Part shown: one piece after another, positions 10,640-21,475 of the stretch | Layout: every line of letters starts with the position of its first letter | Numbering within the stretch: the stretch's first letter is position 1 | Assembly (NCBI GenBank): GCA_037954325.1 | Contig: JBBMNZ010000036.1 | Coordinates: 1,884,001 to 1,948,000, forward strand | DNA from: Fistularia commersonii | Taxonomy: Eukaryota > Chordata > Actinopteri > Syngnathiformes > Fistulariidae | Direction of reading: 5' to 3' | Length of the DNA: 64,000 bases | The notes under the pieces: model-generated | Database searches by the model: none | Told to the model about the DNA's origin: nothing | What the model saw: the letters and a program-made list of their open reading frames with translations, nothing else | Program-made: the position numbers and the translations under genes

Positions 10640-12119
10640 CTGAGGAAGACAGAAGGAAGCAGCAAGCTGCCACTTAGACATGCTGATAAATCAAATGCAA
10701 ACTTAAGATAATAAACCCACATTCCATAAGATGATAAACAACACGCGCTGTTGCCAGGCTGGCTAAATGAATTCCTGTTTAGTCAGTTTACCTGAGCAGG
10801 ATCACATGACCTCCAACACAAACCAACCAAACAGCTTATGAGACGTCAAACCTGCCCAGTATCAATTACAACTTCAGCCTCAGTCACTCAGGAAACACTT
10901 TGACCTGAAATAAGACATTACCTGTAAAATAATAGGCCATTTTCTGGATACTCATATTCATGAAAAAATGACCAGGAAAAATCTGGATTTTTTTTTTTGT
11001 CTGAAAAAAATGGAAGTTACAGGTACATTTTTAATTCATCAGTCTATTCATTTTCAGTGCCTGCTTATCCTGAATGCAGGCTAGTTGATGAATTGAATGA
11101 AATATACCTTTAAAGCAAATATATAACAGACAAACAAACAAAAAAAACAACAAATATAGCCTTGAAAATTAGATTAACTGAAGATGATCAGAAAATCAAC
11201 GCTGAAACTCAAAACAAATTCAGGTCTGTTTAATTCCTGCTAAACGACAAGAACAATCAGTCAAACAATCGGCAAAAATGTTGCACAAAATAAAAAACAA
11301 TTTAAAAACAAAAGCATCCTATTTCTTGAATATCCAGTGAATAGAAAACGTTAGCTATTCTGTCTCACCATTGATCATCCAAAATCAACACATGAAAATA
11401 TTATCAGTATCCACAATGGAGGGGATTCTTTTGACGAAGAAATGAGAGAATGAGAACTGCAACTACAAAATTAACCAAGCTAATCTATTAGATGAAGGTG
11501 CTCTTCCTACAAATATCCAATACTAACTAAAAACAAGCGTGTCTTTGCAGTTTAACAGGACAACTTTCTTTATACTAGTAATATTTACTTTTCCGCTCAC
11601 TAAACAGGTATCTGATGCAAATGTTGCATAGCTTTGAATAAACATATAGATATGGATTTTACACTATTTTAAACGAGAACAACATGTTTCTCTTAACACC
11701 GTCAGCAGCTTTCTGAAAACACGCAGTCCTATGTGTTGAAATAAAATTGCTGTTAAGCTCCACTGCAGAGCATACCATTAAACTAACAAACTAACTAACT
11801 AACTACTTTGCTTACTGTAGACTTTCTTCAATGGTTTACAAGGGTTAGTTTCTATTCTATGGCAATGACACACACTTAGCAAATATTAGCTCAGTGAATA
11901 TAACTGTATTGCTGATGTTTGTTCCTCTTAAAGGGACAAAGTTACACCTAGAAAATACAGATTAACTCGTGTTTTAAAAAATGTATTCATTTAATAACAC
12001 CAAGTCAGCGTGAAGTGCAACATGGTCTGAATTATTTTAACTCACGCTTAAAAGTTAATGTTTAGGCAAAAGAAGAAAAAAATTGCAGAGGCACCATCCA
12101 CCTGTGGCCATAAATACAG
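10640..12119. other. pak6 5' intron DNA
   Basis: AT-rich with no supported coding exon. It lies between the acceptor of the first pak6 coding exon and the likely promoter at about 12.1-12.4 kb, so it is probably intron 1 of pak6. Confidence 0.45.
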
Positions 12120-12420
12120 ACCTTGTATCACGTGACCTCCCTTATTTCCGGTTTCTTTCCCTCTCCTTTTCCCCACCGTGACATTTAATCTCCTACTGTT
12201 TCTTGTCTCTTGTGACCATTTGTTTGCTCGGCGGCTGGAGGAACAGGATGCGGCAGGTAAAGAAAAGGTCATCTGACCGGACCCGTGGCGTGTTTTCGAC
12301 GACGGGAGGTTTTTGTTCGACCCCCGCGGCTCCAATCCAGCCAGTTGTGGGATGCTCCTCCGTCCGGTTACCAGGGAAACCATTTTTCAAATTAGCTAAT
12401 ACTGATGTAAATCATCAAAA
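12120..12420. promoter_or_regulatory. Candidate bidirectional promoter
   Basis: A locally GC-richer stretch with an E-box (TCACGTGA, about 12128-12135), an ETS-type site (TTTCCGG) and CpGs. On the plus strand a good donor (GCGGCAG/GTAAAG, about 12255) follows, suggesting a first exon of the rightward gene candidate. On the minus strand it is the first promoter-like DNA upstream of pak6. Confidence 0.35.
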
Positions 12421-12580
12421 CATAAAGTTATATCTAGCGGAGAAGTGGGCAGTTTCTAATTAAGTTAATATTGCGAATGAGCTAGAAGTCCTTTAAACTC
12501 CCAAGAATACAGTAATTAGACAATAGCATATAGCTTAGCATAGCGAAACATCCTGGCCCGGGAAGTTCACAGGGGCTACT

Positions 12581-12596
12581 GCGCCCCCTGGTGGCC
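12581..12596 (-). promoter_or_regulatory. CTCF-like binding motif
   Basis: GCGCCCCCTGGTGGCC reads on the minus strand as GGCCACCAGGGGGCGC, a full match to the core vertebrate CTCF consensus (CCASYAGRKGGCRS). It lies just right of the candidate pak6 promoter. Confidence 0.6.
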
Positions 12597-13349
12597 AGAA
12601 CATGCAACTGCGTGCAGATGATTTGAAAGAGGGGGGTGAAAAAGGCTCTTACTGGACCCTTTACACTCTTAGGTGGTGGTTTTAGGGGTCAAAGGTCAAC
12701 CTGTGTAGATAGCACGGCATTGGAAGGGAACATTTATCATCCCGAGTACACATCTTTCCAGGGAATTCTTGGCTAAAATTTGAGGCATTTCTTTGTGGCA
12801 GGGATAATGTCATGAATATTTTTGTGGTAATTTTTGCCCTCTATTTTAAAAGGATCATCTGTTTTGATTTTTAGGGTGACCATCTACTATTTATGACATG
12901 ACTGTTTTTTGTTATTTGATTGAAATCCGTTTTCGCTTGCGGTTCGACAAAGATAAGATCTTCATCTCCAGGTTTCCCAGTCATATTTGTTCAACAGCTG
13001 CTGTTTGACTGCGGAACCAGACGGACAGCTTTTTACAGTTCTAACAGCGGTTCTTGGCAGGAGTAAATCATTTCTCGCTCTGGATAGTTGTTTCATTTTC
13101 AGTCAAGCGACTGAAGAGAAAAACGACAAGGTTTTGCCTCCCGAAGCTGGTGAATAACCTAAAAAAGTCAAGCGGAAGAAAAGTTAGCACACACTCACCG
13201 AGCCCAGTGTGTCTGTGTGTGTGATTTTTCCGCCGGATCCTGCTGTAGTCCTACTCGTTTTCTCTTTTTTTTTTCCGCTGGAGGCTCACTTTTCGACGAC
13301 CGGCTCACCTCCCCCTTCTCAATATACACATGCACGCATACTCACACAT

Positions 13350-13398
<49 letters not shown>

Positions 13399-13786
13399 CA
13401 GCCTGCTCATCCCTGTCTCACCTTGTCTCAGGTATGAAGAGAAAAAAAGGTGGATGAAGGCGGAGTTTACTTTGACCAGTTTGCTGCCTTTGGAAATTCA
13501 AATATAAATAAACCTAATTAACAGCATGTTATTGGTTATTGTTCAGTGCTGAATTTAGTTATAAAAGGAGCTTTTCTTCTGGTCTCTCGCAGATGTTTGT
13601 CATTAGATCTTTAAAAACAAATCCTATAATTTTCAGCATGATGTTACGGATTTCTCGCTTTTTGTGAAATTCCGAGGGTCACACTAAGCTAATTTTTTTA
13701 AATAACAGTTACAATACAGTAGAAGTTTAAATGGTGTTAAAATATTCCACTTGTCAAAATCCAGAAAACTATTTATTTTTCCCCAG
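12597..13786 (+). other. Non-coding DNA, likely 5' intron of an unnamed gene
   Basis: No coding exon is supported. It contains a (CA)n tract at about 13349-13388. If the donor at 12255 pairs with the acceptor at 13786, this is an intron. Confidence 0.35.
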
Positions 13787-13854
13787 GAATTTGCACAGTG
13801 ATCACTGAATTAGCCGGCCAACAGGCTGGGGAGGCAGCAAGGTTCCCGCGGAGC

Positions 13855-14936
13855 ATGGGGGTTGTGAAATCCATCTTAAACCTCATGGTGAATTGGCAGG
13901 CAGACGGAACAACAGGCCACGGCTCGTCCGACGGTGAGTCAAAACAAACGGATACAATCCTCGTCCTCTCCAGTTCGGACACGTCGCTCCACGGCAGCCC
14001 GCCCTGCCTTTGTCCCGAACCCTTTGCTGCGGGTGGGACCCCCGTCTTCCACTCTGCAGAGACCCGAATATCTCAAAAAGGATTTCTTTTAAACACGACA
14101 AACTCAATCCCGCCTCAGAATCTCACTTGTTACCTGTTTATCAAAAAGAAAAGTTTTTTTTTTTTTCTAAAGGAAATACATAACAATACTGGTGTTTTGT
14201 GTCTTGACATCTGTTTTGGAGGAATGATGATTCCTGATGATTCAGATGATTTCTTAAAAAAAGAAAACAAACAAACAAACAAACAAAAAAAAAAAACAGA
14301 AGAGAGTTAATTAAGGAAATATTTTAAGTGCTTTCCTTTGCTTGTTGCTTGTGGTTATTAGGGATTTAAGATTATTTCAATCTTCATTAACCTGAAAAAC
14401 ATGTCATTTAAATATAAATCAATTCAAGCCGCACTGATTTCACCTGGAAAACACCAAATGTTGTTGCGCACAAACCTTAATCTACATTTATAAATACTAT
14501 TGATAAAGCAGAAACAACCATTAAGGTGCTTTTTCCATGTATATATTTAAAGTTGGTTGTGGAGCTAAAAGTGGTTTATGCAATTTTGTTTTGCTGTGAT
14601 AATGGTCTTGTGGAAGAGGGAAAGTCAAGAAGTTTGTATCCAGTTATGAGCGGACCAGGATGATTCAAACACTGTCATCTTTCTACAAAATAATATTTTA
14701 TTAATGGCTTTTAGTGTAAAAAAAGAAGACACTAAGTTAGATGGAACCCACGTGGGGGATCTCAGCTATACAGTTCGGACAGCGGCTCGATCCGAGGACC
14801 GACAGCGAAGAGCGTCAGTCGGCATTCAGCAGCAACCGCAAGAATTTCCTCCACATCCAGGAGAATTTCGCTGCGGAGAGGAAGAGGTTCAGTCAGCTTA
14901 AGAGGAGTCAAATCATCACAAAACTGAAGAATCCAG
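13855..14936 (+). CDS. Unidentified gene candidate, two coding exons
   Basis: Exon 13787-13933 has a clean acceptor (CCCCAG) and a perfect donor (GTGAGT), with an ATG at 13855 reading MGVVKSILNLMVNWQADGTT. Exon 14766-14936 follows an acceptor at 14765 and joins in phase (GAC G/CT ATA), reading DAIQFGQRLDPRTDSEER and then KNFLHIQENFAAERKRF. It ends at a possible donor (CCAG/GTGTCA). The joined peptide is hydrophilic and charged after the first 15 residues, looks like real coding sequence and shows no domain I recognise. The 3' end is unclear: without the last donor the frame runs to a stop at 15163, antisense to the neighbouring candidate. No function is proposed. Confidence 0.4.
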
Positions 14937-15097
14937 GTGTCACATGGACATCAAGCATACTGAGGTTGGCTTCCACAGAACCTCTCTGGTGTCCAGCCCT
15001 CGTCGTCTTTCACCATGACCATGCTGCTATTTGTCAGGAGGAGTTGGACTGTTTCCTCCCTGACGTCTTGTTGGAGGTCCAGGTCCAAAGTGTCGGG

Positions 15098-18000
15098 TTA
15101 GGACAGCAGAACCCCCTGACACAGAAAACTGAAAGTCACTCTGAGAACCCCCTGTTCCTGTAAAACGAACCTTACCAGCCACGTCCTGTGACCGACCTGT
15201 GGCAGCAGATGAGGAGCTGCGGTCAGCAGGCGCAGCAGAGCACTGGCCCAGACAACGACAGACGCCTCGCCGAACACCCGCTCGGTCAGCTCCTGGAAGA
15301 GTCTCGGGTTAGACAGGTTTTTTTTTTTTCCCACATCAACACTTTTCCATTTTCACCCAAATGGGAACACACGGTGAACAGGGGCTCGGGCGCGCCGTGT
15401 ACACGGTGATGCAGCCGTCCTCAAACAGGGGGCACAGAGGTTCTTCTGCAGGCGAAGGAACAAGTGGAAATCCCAGGGCAGCCGTTCGCTGTCCACCTGC
15501 AGACACAACGCCCGCTGTTACCATGGAGACCAGGAGGAGGGGGAGGATTACACAGATGCACTCCTTTGTTCTCGCTATTTAAAGGTTTGTCAGTTTGGTG
15601 GCTACAATTACTATAATTCCCATGAGCCTCTATAACCGGTTGTTTTCTTGTAACAGGTCATTTTAGCTATTTCTCTGTTATTTTTGTTTTTTCAAGTCAG
15701 TTTATTCAAACCAATTTTAAGGCACAATTTCACGATTTTCATCTGCATTTTTCATGTTTTCAGATAGTACATACTCTTTCATACTCTTTCTTTTTTTTTA
15801 AATCCCAAAGTTCTTTTCCTTGAATTATTTAGGTTTTACCTTAATTTTGTTCTATTGGACTTTATAATGATAAAGCTTTTCTGTTATATGAAAGTAAAAA
15901 GGTGTGGTGAACCAGCAACATGTTTAACTTCAACCTCAGATTGCAACCTGCAATCAAATGCAAAGTATATTGAGCTTTTAAGCAGGTGCATCATGGGAGT
16001 TGTAGTGAATTCTCCACCCGCTTTTTCAATAGCAAAAAGAAATGTCAGATCCAGCTTCACCTTGATAATAACAAAATTGTCATCGGACTCCTTTATACAC
16101 CTAGAGGGTGTCTCCCTCCAGAAGACGCAAGTAGCCCTGAAACGTTAGGCTTTGGCTTCCCTTGGACACACAGGGCGTCAGCAAAGACATTGGCTTCAGT
16201 GTCACAAAGCTTTTGGATCAGATTTAAATCTCCTGAAATGGTCATACACGCTTGTGTCAATGTTAAACATTTTAACTATTTTCTAAACCGCTGATTTATC
16301 GATGGGTGGATGAAATGGTATCGAGTTGAAAACAGCCATCTTCCTTCACGACAGGGAGGGGGCTCCGAATGGAAGTCTGAGCATGAAGTGATATGACTGA
16401 GATCTAGCAGCCGCTACTAGGCCCGTGTCACAGGGATTCCAAGTTCTTTGCGCTGATGGGAGATGTCACAGGCACACACACAAAAAAGACACAAATTATG
16501 GTTTAATAGCGCAAAGACAGGAAATCCTATTACATAAGATCATAAAGGAAGAAAAGAAATAATATTTTGTCTTTATTCTGTGGATAAAATTAACACATGA
16601 TATCGGAAGACAAAAGGATACTGTGGGAATAACGTTCCTGGATTAGACTGAATCTGCCTCCTCACCAGGTGAGTTGGACTCCTCCTGGTCCAGAGGACTA
16701 GAGTTGCTGGCGGAGGTGAAAATCTGGTCTTTCATTCTGGTCTCCTGGATTGTGATCAGGATCCTCTGAGGTTTGGATACCCGTTTCCATACATGAGCGG
16801 TAAGCAGCTTGGAACCTGATACCGTCCCCAGGTCTGTAATCAGCCCCTGGGTGACGATCGTGTTCAGTGAACTTTTCGCCAGAGAAATCCAGATCTACGA
16901 CCAGCCGGACGACGATCGGGAAACAAACCTGAGAGAGAACCGAGGAACCGATGACACCTGTTCGATACTGTTGGAACGCATTGCCTGTCAGACCAGGACA
17001 AACCTGGACGGAGACTCACCTGGATCCCGACTCGGGACCCTCAAACACAGATTGGTTTCATCGGGGCGCAGGAAAACATCATCCACCAGCTGGGTCGCCG
17101 TCGGGTCGGGATGTGGAGCATCAGCAGCTGCTGACTCGTCAAATATCTGGAAGGAGGTCGGAGGTTCAATGGGGTCAGTGGTGAAGGGGCCAGATCCCCG
17201 AGGAGTAACCTGTAAAAGAAAATGCCATCATTCTATAATTATAAAGATGACAACTTTTACATTTCTAAGCTACAGTTATTTTTGTCTGTACTTCAGTGCT
17301 AGTTTGCAGGTCTGGTGTAGTATTTACAGTGCTGCCAAACTGTTTCCATTGTGTTCTGCTCTACTGTTGTCACTGTCTGCAATACTTGGTATATTTTCAA
17401 CATTTGTTGCCATTCCTTTTCCTGCAAAGAAACACCACAGAGATTTCCCCAGCTAAAGTGCAACAGCACCTGCTGCACAAGGTTCATTTTCACTGGCAGC
17501 TCCTGGATCAGCTGCTCCTCAACCTCTGTCAGATGCCTCCCTTTCCCTGCAAGAGCAGGCCAGTGTCAGTTAAGGTTAGTATAGAGGCTGAACTAAAGAT
17601 TGGAGTGGCGGCCTGTGTTAGCATCAAGATTAATAACAACAATAATGCATTTTATTTGAAGGTGCCTTTCAGTCTATGCCATAAGATGACCGGCGTAGGT
17701 CAAGGGGCAGTGAGTGCACCATTTGCCAGCCGCTATCTCTGCTGGTCATATTGTTTGGCTCTCGGCTCTTCGGAGCTGAACTCAATCCCTCCTTGCTGAA
17801 GCAAATTTTGATGAGACACACTCTGCTGTCTGACCTCATCAACCCCTGCCCCTTGGGGTGTCTGAGCTGGTGGCAGTAGCCTCTGATAAGCTGAGCTGCA
17901 GCCAATAGGAACACAGAAAGGAATTTCATGTTGAATGTTAAATTTTCCAAATGATTGAAAATGTTTACAAATCACCAAAAATGAAACCCAAAAAAACAAA

Positions 18001-18337
18001 AAACTTCATAAGTATCACTTTGATTTGCACTTTAAGACGTGGACAAAATAAACATGTGTGCGAGGGGATACTTATAAGTTCTGATTTTAAAGCATCTTGT
18101 GATTTATTTTATTCATGCGCACTAACTTTAAACACCAACTGGATTAGTGTGGGGCTAAAGTTCAATAGAAAAAAAAATCACCAATAAGGAAGGAGCTTGT
18201 TTATGAATATTGCCCTGAACTGCACGTCCTGCACCTTCAGGTTTTATACCAGTAATGTGACTGGAAATACTCACTGTTTTCAAAACAGTGAGTGTTTCCG
18301 TTGATGACGCCACCTGCAGAAAAAGACTTTCGGCCAT
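15098..18337 (-). pseudogene. Unidentified multi-exon gene candidate, possibly decaying
   Basis: Minus-strand exon candidates with good splice sites: 18337-18275 (MAESLFLQVASSTETLTVLK, donor GTGAGT); from 17546 (HLTEVEEQLIQELPVKMNLV); 17209-17020 (QIFDESAAADAPHPDP, TNLCLRVPSRDP); to 16666 (SLAKSSLNTIVTQGLITDLG, LLTAHVWKRVSKPQRILITI); 15496-15357 (EEPLCPLFEDGCITVYTA); 15292-15197 (ELTERVFGEASVVVWASALL); and 15115 onward. The last four join in phase. Two problems suggest decay. The strong acceptor near 16927 puts its exon one base out of frame and a TAG precedes the good frame. A TAA at 15098-15100 lies five codons into the last exon, yet the same frame stays open for about 47 further codons (e.g. 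DLDLQQDVREETVQLLLTNS). I do not recognise the family. It could be a living gene with a mis-called exon. Confidence 0.35.
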
Positions 18338-20044
18338 GACTTCACCCGGATCACATGGACAAATCTCAGTACAGCCGTCAGTCTGAGCCGGTCAAGCACA
18401 ACCTGCGTGATCCGAATCACAGCCCAGGATTTACATATAAAATTATCAGTTTAATTTTTTTAAGAACTTACATCAGTAGACACTTTTGGTGCAAAAATAA
18501 GAAATTGAATTGAATTCCCGTTTTTGCCAAGTCATTGAAACATTTGCTGATCATGCTTGTTTTCTGCATAACTGTAAAAGCAATTTACAGTGTTAAATTA
18601 TGTGAAACGGCCTTTTTTGTATGCGAAAAAAAACAACCATACGGATCTGGCAAAAAGTGACAAACAAATAAAAAGACATGATAAAAATCATATGTAAATA
18701 ATCACGGAATATAGGACCATAAGTAACCATAAATGACCCAAAATATCGCGAGATTTGGCGCAAAACTACATGAGCATAACCTCGCCTGTTGTCCAGTGAT
18801 GTGGTGCTAATCTGAAAGTATGTTATTGTTCTTGTCATTTTTCTTGTATATTCCTGCCAGAGGCCGGATGACAGACGGGATTCTAATGTATCGTACAAAG
18901 TAGTAAACTGTCGTATTCCAGGGAAATATTCTCTTCAGTAGGGAAGAAAAACTACCAATCACCGAAATTTAAATGACGCTTGGCCAACGCTTTCTCAACG
19001 GTGAGCCTCGACATTTATCTTGCCAGCAGGGGGGAGTAGTTTGACACACTTTTATAAACTGTAATCGAAAAAAATAGCTTGAAACTCTCAAAAGGCATGA
19101 TATTTTGTGTAAATATAAGTCATAATTTTGAAAAGTGATCGTTTACCAATCGAAACTTCTAAATGACGTTTGGTGATGGGGCTGACACAGAGTCAGTTAG
19201 AACTTTTTAACGAAGTGAATACGACTTCGACAGACATTAACAATCTTTAATGGTCGTTATTTAAGTGTCGAAAGTCCCGTAGCGGCTCTGATTGGTCCAA
19301 CGTAAAGATGACGTCACGTTGGGTCGCACTCTCATGGCCTTACTCTGTCCTCTAGCGTTCACTTTGTGTACCGCACAGTGAAGACAACATCCAAATGTTT
19401 GCATCCGTGATCTGACGTCTGACTTGAGAGAAATCAATCACTTTAAATAAGGGACTCATATTGGTCCGGGGGGCAGATACTGCCTAATTTGATGTCAAGG
19501 GAGCCGGACCAGTAAAATCATTACATAGAAGTAACGCTGACTCCAAATTTTTCCTTTGTTTCAAATGTCAAATGTTCCTCTTTTAAAGTAATACAACTGA
19601 ATACAACTGTCAACAGCAGCATATTTTAATTTATTATGTATCATTACCTTAGGTACTTCTTGTACTTGTGAGAATGAAACATTTAAATGTGTATTTGAAT
19701 TCCTTTATAAATGTTAACAGCAATAAATTCATATCATTTATATATTAATATTATTATTATTACTATATTTTATTATTTTTTAACAATTACTAATTTTAAT
19801 CCCTTACCCACCCCATCAGGGAATTGTATCTCCTTTAAGCTCTGAGAGATACCAGGGAGTTCTTGCACAGGATTCTAGCTGTACCCAGAATTGTGCTTTT
19901 CTGGGCAGGGATCTCAGATGTTCCTCCTGGAGCCATTCTTCCCGTTTAGGGGTTCATACTGCTCCAAGTGACTCTATCCCTACTGTGAGCACTATTGTGA
20001 TCATCTTCTCTGATTTCTCCTTGAAAATTTCTGCTGCTTCTTGT

Positions 20045-20046
<2 letters not shown>

Positions 20047-20090
<44 letters not shown>

Positions 20091-20137
20091 TCACTCACTC
20101 ACTCACTCACTCACTCACTCACTCACTCACTCACTCA
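20047..20137. repeat. Compound (CA)n (CTCA)n microsatellite
   Basis: About 19 CA units run directly into about 13 CTCA tetranucleotide units. Confidence 0.95.
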
Positions 20138-21299
20138 TTTTTTTAACCATTCATCCATCTTCTGCTGTGGGTTGTTGGGAATATATATGTATCATATCCC
20201 TATATATAGAGAAAGGGATAGATAGGTTGTTTTGTGTTTCTATTAAGCTAAAAAGTAATTTGTTTCTGACAGTATTTTGTGCAAAAGTACAATTAAATCT
20301 GATGAGAATAGCCAATTTTTCAAACACTTCAATATGTGTTGTTGAATAATCAGCATCTTGACTGATTGTCTAGAGAAGATTTTGTTGTTGTCAACAAAAT
20401 CTCATCCAGAACCTCCAATTTGATCCTGTAATAACATGTACTTGTGAGAAAAAATGTTAAAGAGGACACAATATAGACTATGAAATATAGGGAGGGCCAC
20501 GGTGCTATTGTAGCACAAAAAGCAAGAATTTCCAGCAAAAATCTGAAAAAAAAAAAAAAAACAAGAAAATAAAAAGCATGTGTTGCAGAGCCACCTCTCG
20601 CCAGTAGATGATACTGACGCTATAGAACTTCCATATTGTTCAGTTGAAGTTTTATTGACAAAATGATTTTTTTTTTTGCTGAAAACAACTCCTTATTCAA
20701 TCAATGGCTCAGTTTTCTTTCGTGTGTTTTCTGAAAAACTGGCGATTATTCTAAGGCAACGGTATACATTCATACGCAATATATTGATGCTTTCTGTAAG
20801 AAATTAGAATTCATTTATTGATTCCTAAGGGGAAACTTCTGATATAAGTTAAAAAGATAGATCAAAAAAGGAAAAGTGAGAAAACGACTAAGAGAAACTG
20901 CACCAGGCTGCATGCACGGTCTGGCATGCACACTAAAACCGATATTTTGGTAAACGCTTGAAACTAGAAATTCATACTTACCAAAGTAGTAAGCATAGAG
21001 AGTAAAGGGAAGTTAAATACATATTTTTATTTATTAAAGGCCCTTAAGGTGACCAATACACACACACACACACACATGCGCACACACAGAAATCCTTACC
21101 TTATTACCTGTATTCCTTCACAGGTACCGCTTAATGAGTTTAATTCTAAAAAGTTACAGGTTAGTGTATGTACTATTAATACTACTTATAATAACAACAA
21201 TAACAGTAGTGCTGTGTTGAACTGAATTCTTCTTCTTTTCTGTATATCTTTTTCTTTTCTGTATATATATCTGTTCATCTGCACCCGGTGCAGCTGCCC

Positions 21300-21475
21300 G
21301 TGCAGGCACACCTGCATGACGTCACTGAGGGGGGGTTGTCACGTTTCTTTTCCTGTGTTTGTGTGCGTGTGTGTGAGAGCGTGAAGAGCCGAGACACACC
21401 TGAGGAATCAATCACCCTGGAGCGGCCGTACGCGCCGTCAACTGCCGTCTAAAGTTTGGAAACACGAGAGCCAAG
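21300..21475 (+). promoter_or_regulatory. spint1 5' untranslated region and promoter-proximal DNA
   Basis: GC-richer DNA with CpGs (GCGGCCGTACGCGCCG, about 21422-21437) directly before the start codon; start context CCAAGATGC. No clear TATA box is close to the ATG. The transcription start cannot be fixed. Confidence 0.4.

Larger units (their letters stand above)
18338..21475. other. Intergenic DNA before spint1
   Basis: No exon is supported. It holds promoter-like motifs: TCGCGAGA plus TTTGGCGC at about 18747-18764 and a perfect CRE, TGACGTCA, at about 19309-19316 beside ATTGG. A roughly 30-base direct repeat lies at 18953-18982 and 19144-19173. A compound (CA)n/(CTCA)n microsatellite spans 20047-20137. 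Confidence 0.5.

Noticed and set aside
17669..17950. Minus-strand peptide starting MKFLSVFLLAAAQLIRG, looking like a secreted protein
   Set aside because: All three frames are open here, no splice partner fits, and flanking AATAAAATGCATTATTG resembles repeat DNA. The signal-like start is probably chance.
20041..20349. His/Thr/Ser-rich frame
   Set aside because: It is a translation of the CA/CTCA microsatellite.
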